The notes under the pieces are model-generated. The model was given only the letters and a program-made list of their open reading frames with translations, had not been told where the DNA came from and searched no databases. The position numbers and the translations under genes are program-made. A DNA stretch of 23,128 bases from Bacteroidales bacterium UBA4347. Lineage in GTDB: Bacteria > Bacteroidota > Bacteroidia > Bacteroidales > P3. Each line of letters starts with the position of its first letter. The first letter of the stretch is position 1. Location of the stretch: positions 208 to 23,335 of the forward strand of contig DGTB01000217.1 in assembly GCA_002394185.1 (NCBI GenBank), given 5' to 3'. This document shows positions 1 to 5,896 of this stretch, in pieces.

Positions 1-428
1 AGGCTCCAGATGTTCTGGAAACCGGCGTCGGCGGCAGCCACCACCTCGCTCATCATCGAGAACACGGCATTGGGCAGGTTCAGTCCGCCGTAGCGGCGCG
101 GCATGCTCACGCCGTAGAGGCCGGCCTTGCGCGTCTGCTCCAGGTTCTCCACGGTCTTCGAGGCGTACACCATGCGGTTGTTCTCCAGGTGCGGACCCTC
201 GAGGTCCACGCTCTCGGCGTTCACGGCCAGCGTGTTGGCCGCCACGTCGCCCGTAATCTCGAGCACACGCTTGTAGTTCTCGATGGCGTCCTCGTAGTCC
301 ACGGGGGCGTAGTCGATGCCCTTGGCGGCATCTTCAAAACCTTTTTCTCTCAGTTCAACAACTCTCCGCATCTCCGGATGCGAGAGGTGGAATTCCATTT
401 CAGGATGGTCGCTATAGTAATTTGCCAT
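1..428 (-). CDS. Acyl-CoA dehydrogenase, N-terminal part (cut by window edge)
   Basis: Only the first ~142 residues are present; the gene continues beyond base 1. It begins MANYYSDHPEMEFHLSHPEM, and the later stretch GLYGVSMPRRYGGLNLPN followed by an alanine-rich helix is the N-terminal helical domain typical of acyl-CoA dehydrogenases, flavoenzymes that oxidise acyl-CoA thioesters (or reduce enoyl-CoA) and exchange electrons with ETF. The start ATG is 2 nt downstream of the etfA stop codon, so the gene is the third in an etfB-etfA-acd operon and probably uses this ETF as its partner. The catalytic and FAD-binding C-terminal domain lies outside the window, so the substrate cannot be inferred. 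The family call rests on the N-terminal domain and the gene context. Confidence 0.85.
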   Translation of the reverse strand, partial: MANYYSDHPEMEFHLSHPEMRRVVELREKGFEDAAKGIDYAPVDYEDAIENYKRVLEITGDVAANTLAVNAESVDLEGPHLENNRMVYASKTVENLEQTRKAGLYGVSMPRRYGGLNLPNAVFSMMSEVVAAADAGFQNIWS

Positions 429-430
429 AA

Positions 431-1453
431 TTATTTGCTGTTCTGACGGTAATACTTAATCATCTTGGGGACAACCTCTTCCACCGTGCCGGTAATCACG
501 TAGTCGGCAATTTTGTTGATGGGGGCGTCGGGGTCGCTGTTGATGCTGATGATGATGCCGCTGTCCTGCATGCCCGCGATGTGCTGGATCTGGCCGCTGA
601 TGCCGCAGGCGATGTATACCTTCGGGTGCACCGTGATGCCCGTCTGGCCAATCTGGCGGTCGTTGTCGATCCATCCGGCGTCGACGGCGGCACGGCTGCC
701 ACCCACTTCGCCGTGGAGCACTTTGGCCAGCTCGAAGAGTTGGTCGAAGCCCTCCTTGCTGCCCACGCCATAGCCTCCGGCAACCACGATGGGCGCGCCC
801 TTGAGGTTGTGCTTGGCGGCTTCCACATGGTGGTCCAGCACCTTGACCACGAAGGCCTCGGGGCTGACATATTTCTTCACCTCGGGATAGACGACCTCTT
901 TCTTGCAGGCGCCGTCGTAGAGGGCCTTCTGCATGACGCCGCTGCGCACCGTCGCCATCTGCGGACGGTGGTCGGGGTTCACGATGGTGGCCACGATGTT
1001 GCCACCGAAGGCGGGACGGATCTGATACAGCAGGTTCTCATACACCTTGCCGCTCTTCTTGTCTTCGTAGGGTCCGATTTCCAGCTGCGTGCAGTCGGCA
1101 GTCAGGCCGCTGGTGAGGCTGCTGCTCACGCGCGGACCCAGGTCGCGTCCGATGACGGTGGCGCCCATCAGGCAGATCTGCGGCTGCTCCTCTTTGAAGA
1201 GGTTCACCACGATGTCCGTATGCGGGGCCGACGTGTAAGGGAAGAGTTCGGGAGCGTCGAAGACAAAGAGTTTGTCGACGCCGTAGGGGAGTATCTGCTC
1301 CTCCACCTTGCCCTTGATTCCGGTGCCGATGACCACGGCATGGAGCTCCACGCCGAACTCGTTGGCCAGCTTGCGGCCTTTGGTCAGCAGCTCCTGGCTC
1401 ACTTCGCGCACCTCCGTGCCCTCGATTTCAATATATACAAATACGTTGTTCAT
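431..1453 (-). CDS. etfA: Electron transfer flavoprotein subunit alpha
   Basis: 340 residues, the usual length for EtfA. The N-terminal half is the nucleotide-binding-like ETF domain. The C-terminal half carries the FAD-binding signature: GSRAAVDAGW, RQIGQTG, PKVYIACGISGQIQH, then SGIIISINSDPDAPI and ADYVI. EtfA pairs with EtfB in the cytoplasm to form an FAD-containing carrier that accepts electrons from, or bifurcates electrons with, acyl-CoA dehydrogenases. It sits between etfB (upstream) and an acyl-CoA dehydrogenase (2 nt downstream). The ATG at 1453 gives the standard EtfA N-terminus. Just 5' of the start lies an unusual octamer repeat array. Whether the complex bifurcates electrons cannot be decided from what I can see here. 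Confidence 0.96.
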   Translation of the reverse strand: MNNVFVYIEIEGTEVREVSQELLTKGRKLANEFGVELHAVVIGTGIKGKVEEQILPYGVDKLFVFDAPELFPYTSAPHTDIVVNLFKEEQPQICLMGATVIGRDLGPRVSSSLTSGLTADCTQLEIGPYEDKKSGKVYENLLYQIRPAFGGNIVATIVNPDHRPQMATVRSGVMQKALYDGACKKEVVYPEVKKYVSPEAFVVKVLDHHVEAAKHNLKGAPIVVAGGYGVGSKEGFDQLFELAKVLHGEVGGSRAAVDAGWIDNDRQIGQTGITVHPKVYIACGISGQIQHIAGMQDSGIIISINSDPDAPINKIADYVITGTVEEVVPKMIKYYRQNSK

Positions 1454-1460
1454 ACTTTCT

Positions 1461-1543
1461 ATTGTGTTATTGTGTTATCGCGTTAATGTGTCAGTAGCTG
1501 GCGCATCAGCACTAACGCATTTACACATTAACGCACTCACGCA
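1461..1543. repeat. Inverted pair of octamer arrays between etfB and etfA
   Basis: Bases 1461-1492 are four consecutive 8-nt units (ATTGTGTT twice, ATCGCGTT, AATGTGTC). Bases 1512-1543 are four more in the opposite sense (CTAACGCA, TTTACACA, TTAACGCA, CTCACGCA). The arms contain a perfect 12-bp inverted match (1480-1491 with 1523-1534) around a small GCTG/CAGC hairpin at 1497-1510. The right array ends exactly at the etfB stop codon (1544) and the left array ends 7 nt before the etfA start. It fills almost the whole intercistronic gap. Confidence 0.85.
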
Positions 1544-2413
1544 TTATCCAATAATTTTGTTGGCCAGCAGCTCTTGGATGAGGCTGTTGATGTTATCGTC
1601 GCTGCCGTCCATGGTCTTGCTTTCCTTGGCCTGGAAGGCGATGCTCTGCACCTCCTTCACCTTGGTGGGCGAGCCGCTCATGCCGCATTGGCTGGCATCG
1701 CCGTCCACGTCGGCCACGCTCCATTGCGTCAGGTTCAGGTACGGGCGTTCGGCGCGCAGACCCTTGCGGGCGTCGTCGTCGGCCACCTCGAGGGGGCAGG
1801 CGGCATATTTGTACTTCATCACCAGCTTGGCGTTGGCCGGGCGGCACTCCGCGGCGCTGCCGTTCACCGTCACCACCAGGGGCAGCGGAGCCTCCACCAC
1901 CTCCACGCCGCCGTCAATGAGTCGGCGGATGGTGGCCTTGCCGTTCTCTATCTTGAGGATTTCCTCGGCGTACGTCACCTGGTTCAGACCAAGCTTCTGC
2001 GCCACCTGCGGACCCACCTGCGCCGTGTCGCCGTCGATGGCCTGGCGGCCGCCGATGACGAGGTCGACGTTGCCTATCTTCTTGATGGCCGTTGCCAGCG
2101 CGTAACTCGTCGCCAGCGTGTCGGCACCCGCAAACAGGCGGTCTGTCAGCAGCCAGCCCGTATCGGCTCCGCGGAACAGTCCTTCGCGGATAATCTCGCC
2201 GGCGCGCGGCGGACCCATCGTCAGCAGGCCTACTTCCACATCGGGCTGCTGCTCTTTGATGCGGAGCGCCTGCTCCAATGCGTTCAAATCCTCGGGGTTA
2301 AAAATGGCCGGCAGCGCGGCACGGTTCACCGTACCCTCCGCCGTCATAGCATCCTTGCCAACGTTCCTTGTATCAGGAACTTGTTTCGCAAGTACAACAA
2401 TCTTCAAACTCAT
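1544..2413 (-). CDS. etfB: Electron transfer flavoprotein subunit beta
   Basis: 289 residues from the ATG at 2413, chosen because it yields MSLKIVVLAKQVPDT, the standard EtfB N-terminus. An upstream in-frame ATG at 2446 would overlap the promoter -7 box and add a non-homologous leader. Conserved EtfB segments include FNPEDLNALEQAL, VGLLTMGPP and the nucleotide-loop signature GRQAIDGDTAQVGPQ (about residues 121-135). EtfB forms a heterodimer with EtfA and binds the adenine nucleotide (AMP, or a second FAD in bifurcating types). It is the first gene of the etfB-etfA-acyl-CoA dehydrogenase operon and is preceded by a good Bacteroidetes promoter. Confidence 0.96.
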   Translation of the reverse strand: MSLKIVVLAKQVPDTRNVGKDAMTAEGTVNRAALPAIFNPEDLNALEQALRIKEQQPDVEVGLLTMGPPRAGEIIREGLFRGADTGWLLTDRLFAGADTLATSYALATAIKKIGNVDLVIGGRQAIDGDTAQVGPQVAQKLGLNQVTYAEEILKIENGKATIRRLIDGGVEVVEAPLPLVVTVNGSAAECRPANAKLVMKYKYAACPLEVADDDARKGLRAERPYLNLTQWSVADVDGDASQCGMSGSPTKVKEVQSIAFQAKESKTMDGSDDNINSLIQELLANKIIG

Positions 2414-2435
2414 ATTTTTAACAAATTTTAAAGTG

Positions 2436-2469
2436 CAAAGATACAAACATTTTTCGAAACTTTAACAAA
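2436..2469 (-). promoter_or_regulatory. Promoter of the etfB operon
   Basis: On the minus strand, TATCTTTG (plus 2436-2443) matches the Bacteroidetes -7 consensus TAnnTTTG. A TTTG (plus 2466-2469) lies 22 nt upstream, at the expected -33 position. The -7 box is 22 nt upstream of the chosen etfB start. Confidence 0.75.
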
Positions 2470-2600
2470 AAAAGTGCTCCCAAGGCTCTTTTTTAACATT
2501 TCATCGCCCCTCGGAGGGGCTGTGTCCCCATGCGGGTCGCTGCGTAAGCAGATTGTTGGGAAGGCTCTACTGAATCTCAACAGGTCCTGGCCCTGCGGGC

Positions 2601-2627
2601 AGAAATCCATAAATCCTACAGATTTTT
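2601..2627. repeat. AAATC-GATTT palindromic element, copy 1
   Basis: AAATCCATAAATCCTACAGA followed by TTT (from 2603) resembles the element at 11202-11224, with the same loop ATAAATCCT and 19 or so of 23 positions shared. A CGCTTCGC string lies next to each copy. The stem is weaker here (about 5 bp) than in the second copy (9 bp). Confidence 0.55.
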
Positions 2628-2658
2628 GCGCTTCGCGTAGCCGCCGAAGACGGAATAA

Positions 2659-2685
2659 TTTACAAGATTTACAAGATTTAGCGAT
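2659..2685. repeat. Nonamer array (TTTACAAGA)
   Basis: Two exact tandem copies of TTTACAAGA (2659-2667 and 2668-2676) are followed by a degenerate third unit beginning TTTAGCGAT. Confidence 0.7.
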
Positions 2686-2826
2686 GCCGAAGGCGAGTGG
2701 GTGAAGTATGGATTTTTCAGAAGCTGTCATTTGGATTTGCTTTGCGTAAGACTTCCGCTGCTCCCCGCCCGTAGGACAACTAGTACCCAACTCCGTGACA
2801 ACGAGCAGGTAACTCCCTTTTGGTTT

Positions 2827-2870
2827 CGGTTGAGTTTCGGTCCGGTATCGGTCTCATTACGGTCTCTTTT
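2827..2870. repeat. Four-unit 11-mer array (CGGT phase)
   Basis: CGGT recurs at 2827, 2838, 2849 and 2860, an exact 11-nt period: CGGTTGAGTTT, CGGTCCGGTAT, CGGTCTCATTA, CGGTCTCTTTT. Read on the minus strand it lies about 40 nt downstream of the promoter-like box at 2908-2915. Confidence 0.75.
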
Positions 2871-2907
2871 TGTCTTCTCTCTTGTTCCCCTGCGCTCTTT
2901 GACTTTG

Positions 2908-2915
2908 CAAAGATA
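2908..2915 (-). promoter_or_regulatory. Orphan promoter-like -7 box facing the gene-free region
   Basis: Minus-strand TATCTTTG, identical to the -7 boxes of etfB, the DRTGG gene and btuB in this window. No TTTG is found at the usual -33 spacing, and no recognisable gene follows. If active it would give a transcript of up to ~450 nt through the repeat-rich region toward etfB. Confidence 0.35.
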
Positions 2916-3008
2916 TAACTTATAAATCAAAAATAGAACCCGTCGCCCGATCAAACAAAACAATTGCGGCAACACATACTAAAAACATAAAATAATCGTT
3001 ATTTTTAC

Positions 3009-3554
3009 ATGACAGACAGCAGTATGACATACGATTATGACATCGGCGGTTTGGACGCCCTGTACCACTCCGACCCCCTCGGCAGCGCCAGCTGGAAGAA
3101 AGAAAGGTTTGGTAAACCTTTCGCCAGCGAGCGAGCCGATGAGGCGAGGAGCGGAATACTCAACAACACAAATAACACTGTGCAACATCTCCAGTACCTG
3201 CCCTACGGCGCTCCCTTTGTCGACCAACGCACCACAGGGTACCACGAACGTTTCCGGTTCACCGGCAAAGAACGCGACAAGGAAACCAGCTACGGCTACT
3301 TCGGGGCAAGATATATGGATCACGAGCTGATGACGATGTGGCTCTCCGTCGACCCGATGGCGGACAAGTATCCGAGCATTTCGCCGTATGCCTACTGCGT
3401 TTGGAACCCAGCGAAGTTGGTGGATCCGGATGGAAATGACTGGTATGAGGCTAAAGATGGAAGCATCAAATACACCACAAATTACAATTCATCAATGGGG
3501 AAGTACCTTGGCAAGAAAAATAATTTTTTCTTCTCAGATAATGAGTCGCAATAA
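3009..3554 (+). CDS. Truncated RHS-repeat C-terminal tip (orphan RHS fragment)
   Basis: 181 residues from ATG 3009 (a second ATG lies at 3024). From about residue 25 it matches the end of the Bacteroidales RHS core: DPLGSASW, VQHLQYLPYGAPFVDQRTTG, RFTGKERDKETSYGYFGARY, LSVDPMADKYPSISPYAYC, NPAKLVDPDGND. In full-length proteins this core closes the RHS shell and is followed by a variable C-terminal toxin. Here the hundreds of upstream core residues are missing, and only about 40 residues follow the DPDGN junction before a stop, too few for a typical toxin domain. Base composition turns AT-rich right after the junction, as is usual for exchanged toxin tips. A palindromic insertion splits the core between GSASW and VQHLQ. 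It is best read as a remnant or orphan RHS cassette; expression is doubtful. Confidence 0.8.
   Translation: MTDSSMTYDYDIGGLDALYHSDPLGSASWKKERFGKPFASERADEARSGILNNTNNTVQHLQYLPYGAPFVDQRTTGYHERFRFTGKERDKETSYGYFGARYMDHELMTMWLSVDPMADKYPSISPYAYCVWNPAKLVDPDGNDWYEAKDGSIKYTTNYNSSMGKYLGKKNNFFFSDNESQ
3102..3147 (+). repeat. In-frame palindromic insertion inside the RHS core
   Basis: Bases 3102-3122 form a perfect 9-bp hairpin with a 3-nt loop (GAAAGGTTT, GGT, AAACCTTTC), followed by a second inverted pair TCGCC/GGCGA (3121-3125 with 3143-3147). The segment adds roughly 22 residues (KKERFGKPFASERADEARSG) to a core where related RHS proteins, as I recall them, run from GSASW almost directly into an asparagine/threonine-rich stretch and VQHLQ. 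Reading frame is preserved. Confidence 0.7.
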
Positions 3555-3588
3555 GGGATAATGGTGTGAAAAACATAATTTGACAATT

Positions 3589-4176
3589 ATGAGAATTCTT
3601 TTTTTATTCTTAATTATTACAGCATTGCAGCTATCCTCCTGCACAAATCGTCAGGAGACAGTCCCTGATGGCTCTATTGTGGACACAACAGATGAGTTGT
3701 TGGTCATCCAAGACGACAGTGGAGAGTATGAGAGATGTGAAGGCTGTTGGGAAAACCCGTATGTTGAAGATGTCGAGGGCGACCCCGATTTTTTCAAAAA
3801 AATCGAGAACGGAGATACAAATGCTTTTGAGACCTTTTGTCAGTACACCACATACACTTACAAACGTGAGGATATCTCTAAAGTCATCAAATATGCGCTT
3901 TTGCTAGAAAGAAAATACCATTATACCTACGGCTACCATTATGCAGCAGAAGGTTATGTTTTGCTTTACGAGAAAGACCATCACCTATCTGATTCCGATA
4001 AAAAGAAATTGGTGTCGTATTGTTGGAAATCCTATTACAAAGATAACAAGCTAAAGTCGGTGTATCGCTTGCGGAATATTTATAAAGGAGGTCTTGACCC
4101 TTCTATGCAGGATGAAGAGCAATACCAAATTTGTGACAGCATTATCAATACGTGGAAAAAGAAAAGTTGTCGGTAA
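3589..4176 (+). CDS. Small lipoprotein of unknown function, possible orphan RHS immunity protein
   Basis: 195 residues from ATG 3589. The N-terminus MRILFLFLIITALQLSSC is a signal peptide with a lipobox (LSSC), so the mature protein is probably lipid-anchored. An acidic linker with a CEGC pair follows, then a mainly helical, tyrosine- and lysine-rich body (KREDISKVIKYALLLERKYH, HLSDSDKKKLVSYCWKSYYK) that resembles helical-repeat folds but matches no family I can name. It starts 34 nt after the truncated RHS tip and shares its AT-rich composition. Genes placed directly after RHS toxins are often immunity proteins, so that is a plausible role, but it is inferred from position only. Confidence 0.7.
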   Translation: MRILFLFLIITALQLSSCTNRQETVPDGSIVDTTDELLVIQDDSGEYERCEGCWENPYVEDVEGDPDFFKKIENGDTNAFETFCQYTTYTYKREDISKVIKYALLLERKYHYTYGYHYAAEGYVLLYEKDHHLSDSDKKKLVSYCWKSYYKDNKLKSVYRLRNIYKGGLDPSMQDEEQYQICDSIINTWKKKSCR

Positions 4177-4191
4177 AAGTACTTACTTTGT

Positions 4192-4240
4192 CCCTACCAA
4201 ATACCTACCATCTCCCTACCAACTCCCACCACAGTGGGAG
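4192..4240. repeat. Four-unit 11-mer array ending in a hairpin
   Basis: Four contiguous 11-nt units: CCCTACCAAAT (4192), ACCTACCATCT (4203), CCCTACCAACT (4214), CCCACCACAGT (4225). CTCCCAC (4223-4229) pairs perfectly with GTGGGAG (4234-4240) over a 4-nt loop, so the last units form a hairpin just downstream of the lipoprotein gene. Confidence 0.8.
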
Positions 4241-4306
4241 ATGGCAGGGTGTTCGTCGGGCCGAAAAACGTCGATTTAACGATTGTTAAGAAAATGGAGG
4301 GTGTTT

Positions 4307-4333
4307 CGCAGGCTGGTAGCCTGCGCTTCTTTT
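4307..4333 (+). terminator. Palindrome with T-tract, probable terminator (GCAGGCT family copy 1)
   Basis: CGCAGGCT (4307-4314) pairs with AGCCTGCG (4318-4325) over a 3-nt loop, followed by CTTCTTTTTTT. This has the form of a Rho-independent terminator for the RHS/lipoprotein unit. The stem sequence recurs at 4465-4478 and 14172-14190, so it is also a dispersed palindrome. Confidence 0.6.
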
Positions 4334-4339
4334 TTTAAC

Positions 4340-4424
4340 GACAACATAGACAACGGAGACAACGGGCACACCGCAACATGCGGTGTGCTCCGGGGGTGCG
4401 GCAGCTGTTGTTTGTGTTGTCATT
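4340..4424 (+). repeat. Dispersed ~90-bp hairpin element, copy 1
   Basis: Layout: three nonamers GACAACNNN (4340-4366); a perfect 10-bp hairpin with a 3-nt loop, GCACACCGCA/ACA/TGCGGTGTGC (4366-4388); a GGGGTGCGGCAGCTG segment (4393-4407); then nonamers GTTGTTTGT and GTTGTCATT (4407-4424). The copy at 4966-5064 matches it closely in reverse complement. The two copies flank the DRTGG gene. Confidence 0.85.
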
Positions 4425-4428
4425 ATTA

Positions 4429-4456
4429 GGGTTAAGGGTTATAGGTTATGGGTTAT
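4429..4456. repeat. Heptamer array (GGGTTAA/GGGTTAT)
   Basis: Four contiguous 7-nt units: GGGTTAA, GGGTTAT, AGGTTAT, GGGTTAT. It starts within 5 nt of the end of the hairpin element before it. Confidence 0.85.
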
Positions 4457-4464
4457 GGAGTTTA

Positions 4465-4517
4465 CAGGCTGCAGCCTGCGTTCCAATGTTTGCCGGCGGG
4501 ACGCCGGCGCTCCATTG
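4465..4517. repeat. Palindrome cluster (GCAGGCT family copy 2 plus a GCCGGC hairpin)
   Basis: CAGGCTGCAGCCTG (4465-4478) is a perfect palindrome followed by CGTTCC. Next comes CAATG...CATTG (4484-4488 with 4513-4517) enclosing GCCGGC (4492-4497) and GCCGGC (4503-4508). The whole stretch folds into two adjacent hairpins upstream of the DRTGG gene promoter. Confidence 0.7.
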
Positions 4518-4559
4518 AAAGAAAATTGTTTTTATCGCCGCCGTTTCCAAAATTTTTTG

Positions 4560-4567
4560 TATCTTTG
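4560..4567 (+). promoter_or_regulatory. Promoter -7 box of the DRTGG gene
   Basis: TATCTTTG matches TAnnTTTG and lies 32 nt upstream of the ATG at 4600. I see no clear TTTG at the -33 spacing. Confidence 0.6.
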
Positions 4568-4599
4568 CAGTCGCTAACGAATCAAAAACACACCGAAAT

Positions 4600-4935
4600 A
4601 TGAAAGTAAGAGAACTTGTTGAAAAACTGAACCTCAAAGTGTTGAGTGGCGAGAAAGGTCTCGACCGCGACATCGACGGATGCTATGTCAGCGACCTCCT
4701 CAGCGACGTCATGGGCAATGCCGAGATGGGCAACGTGTGGGTGACCCTCCAGACCCACAAGAACGTCATGGCCATCGCCTCCCTCAAGGAGCTGGCCTGC
4801 GTCATCCTCGTCAAGGGCCTCACCGCCAGCGAAGACACCGTAGAGCAGAGCAATGAGGAGGGCATCCCCTTCCTCAGCACCGACATGCAGACCTACGAAA
4901 CCGTCGGTAAAATCTACCAGCTGCTGAACTGCTAA
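4600..4935 (+). CDS. DRTGG-domain protein
   Basis: 111 residues, a stand-alone DRTGG-type domain. The start MKVRELVEKLNLKVLSGEKG, the GCYVSDLLSDVMGNAEMGNVWVT region and the ending GIPFLSTDMQTYETVGKIYQLL fit the small DRTGG proteins of anaerobes. The domain is otherwise found in phosphotransacetylase and near CBS domains; its ligand is not settled. In many anaerobes such a gene is next to a PHP-domain gene and near genes for [FeFe]-hydrogenase/NADH-dehydrogenase-like subunits. Here the PHP gene follows (144 nt downstream) but no hydrogenase gene is in the window. The gene has its own promoter-like box and is bracketed by inverted copies of a dispersed hairpin element. Confidence 0.8.
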   Translation: MKVRELVEKLNLKVLSGEKGLDRDIDGCYVSDLLSDVMGNAEMGNVWVTLQTHKNVMAIASLKELACVILVKGLTASEDTVEQSNEEGIPFLSTDMQTYETVGKIYQLLNC

Positions 4936-4965
4936 AGTGTCTTTCTCAAAAACACAAAGGCCAGA

Positions 4966-5064
4966 ATGACGACAACAATGACAACATAAACAACAGCTGG
5001 CGCACCCCGTAAGCAAACCGCATGTTGCGGTTTGCCAGTTGTCCTAGTTGTCTCTGTTGTCTTA
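4966..5064 (-). repeat. Dispersed ~90-bp hairpin element, copy 2 (inverted)
   Basis: On the plus strand: nonamers GACAACAAT, GACAACATA, AACAACAGC (4971-4997); hairpin GCAAACCGCA/TGT/TGCGGTTTGC (5013-5035); exact nonamers GTTGTCCTA, GTTGTCTCT, GTTGTCTTA (5038-5064). Its reverse complement aligns with copy 1 through the GACAAC units, the hairpin, the GGGGTGCG.CAGCTG segment and the GTTGTC units. One stem pair differs in a compensatory way (C-G in copy 1, A-T here). It ends 15 nt before the PHP gene start. Confidence 0.85.
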
Positions 5065-5079
5065 AAAATAAAACGCATC

Positions 5080-5859
5080 ATGCCGATTGCTCCGTTCAAA
5101 GCCGACCTGCACATCCACACGGTGCTCTCGCCGTGCGGCGACCTCGAGATGTCGCCCACGGCCATCGTCGAGCGTGCCCTGGCCCGCGGGCTGGACATGA
5201 TAGCCATCAGCGACCACAACACCACGCGGCAGGTGAAGGTCACCCAGCGCATCGGCAAGGAGAAGGGCCTCTTCGTCCTCGGCGGCGTGGAGGTGACCAG
5301 CCAGGAGGAGACGCACTGCCTCTGCTATTTCCGCGACGACGCCCAGCTCGACGCCTTCCAGCTCTTCCTCGACGAGCATCTGCCCAAGATCGAGAACGAT
5401 GTCGACCGCTTCGGCTACCAGCTCATCGTGGACGAGAACGAGGAGATTGTCGGCGAGGAGGAGTACCACCTGCTGAACGCCATCGATGTCGACATCGACG
5501 GCATCTACGACGAGGTGCACCGCATCGGCGGCCTCTTCGTGCCGGCGCACATCAACAAGGGCACCACCTCGCTCATGAGCCAGCTGGGTTTCGTGCCGCC
5601 GGACCTCCGCGCCGACGGCCTCGAAATCAACTTCCGCATCACCAAGGAGGAGATACTGAAGAAGTTCGCCTACCTCAAGCGTTTCAACTTCATTACCGAC
5701 AGCGACGCCCACTTCATCGACAACGTGGGCGACGTCTACAACCTCGTCTACATGGAGCACCGCACCTTCGACGAGTTCGCCATGGCCCTGCGCGGCGAGG
5801 AAGGACGCTGGATAGACACGATGTACTTCCGCGAACACAAACTGAGAAAAATAATATAG
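5080..5859 (+). CDS. PHP-domain metal-dependent phosphoesterase
   Basis: 259 residues from ATG 5080, chosen because it gives MPIAPFKADLHIHTVLSPCG; an earlier in-frame ATG at 5032 lies inside the repeat element. Metal-ligand motifs of the PHP superfamily are all visible: DLHIHT (H11, H13), ISDHNT (D45, H46), GGVEVTSQEETH (E71, H79), PAHINK (H157) and DSDAHF (D209, H211). PHP enzymes hydrolyse phosphoester bonds in nucleotides or small phosphates using two or three metal ions. Together with the upstream DRTGG gene it forms a pair that in other anaerobes accompanies hydrogenase/Nuo-like genes, suggesting a redox-related role, but the substrate is unknown. Confidence 0.88.
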   Translation: MPIAPFKADLHIHTVLSPCGDLEMSPTAIVERALARGLDMIAISDHNTTRQVKVTQRIGKEKGLFVLGGVEVTSQEETHCLCYFRDDAQLDAFQLFLDEHLPKIENDVDRFGYQLIVDENEEIVGEEEYHLLNAIDVDIDGIYDEVHRIGGLFVPAHINKGTTSLMSQLGFVPPDLRADGLEINFRITKEEILKKFAYLKRFNFITDSDAHFIDNVGDVYNLVYMEHRTFDEFAMALRGEEGRWIDTMYFREHKLRKII

Positions 5860-5862
5860 TTG

Positions 5863-5889
5863 GTTTTAAGCTTTAAGTTTTAAGTTTAA
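5863..5889. repeat. Heptamer array (GTTTTAA) between the PHP and DUF4476 genes
   Basis: GTTTTAA (5863), GCTTTAA (5870), GTTTTAA (5877), then GTTTAA (5884). The array begins 3 nt after the PHP stop codon and ends 7 nt before the next ATG, filling the junction. Confidence 0.85.
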
Positions 5890-5896
5890 GTTTTTT

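Larger units (their letters stand above)
2470..3008. other. Gene-free repeat-rich region between etfB and the RHS fragment
   Basis: No convincing coding region is visible. It holds a short GC hairpin (2506-2520), an AAATC...GATTT palindrome (2601-2627), a nonamer array (2659-2685), an 11-mer array (2827-2870) and a minus-strand TATCTTTG promoter-like box (2908-2915) with no gene downstream of it. Minus-strand frames are open in places but show no recognisable protein. Confidence 0.6.

Noticed and set aside
581..1486. Long plus-strand open frame opposite etfA; similar long frames occur opposite rimO (11369-12517), gldFG (19310-20818) and the M28-like gene (21363-22850)
   Set aside because: They mirror well-identified genes on the other strand, have biased compositions (V/G/A/H-rich) and no recognisable domains; they are by-products of high GC.
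2411..2470. TTTGTTAAA strings upstream of etfB as a Rex operator
   Set aside because: They are two direct, not inverted, half-site-like strings in A/T-rich DNA about 45 nt apart; no TTGTnAA...TTnACAA palindrome was found.
2506..2520. GCCCCTCGGAGGGGC hairpin as a terminator
   Set aside because: No T-tract follows on either strand.
2428..2790. Open frame of about 120 codons on the minus strand upstream of etfB
   Set aside because: It runs through repeat elements and the etfB promoter and resembles no protein.
3580..3588. TTG at 3580 as the start of the lipoprotein gene
   Set aside because: ATG at 3589 directly precedes a normal lipoprotein signal peptide and needs no rare start codon.
4340..5064. 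GACAAC/GTTGTC repeats considered as a CRISPR array
   Set aside because: Units are 9 nt without spacers of constant length, the two arms are inverted, and no cas genes are present.
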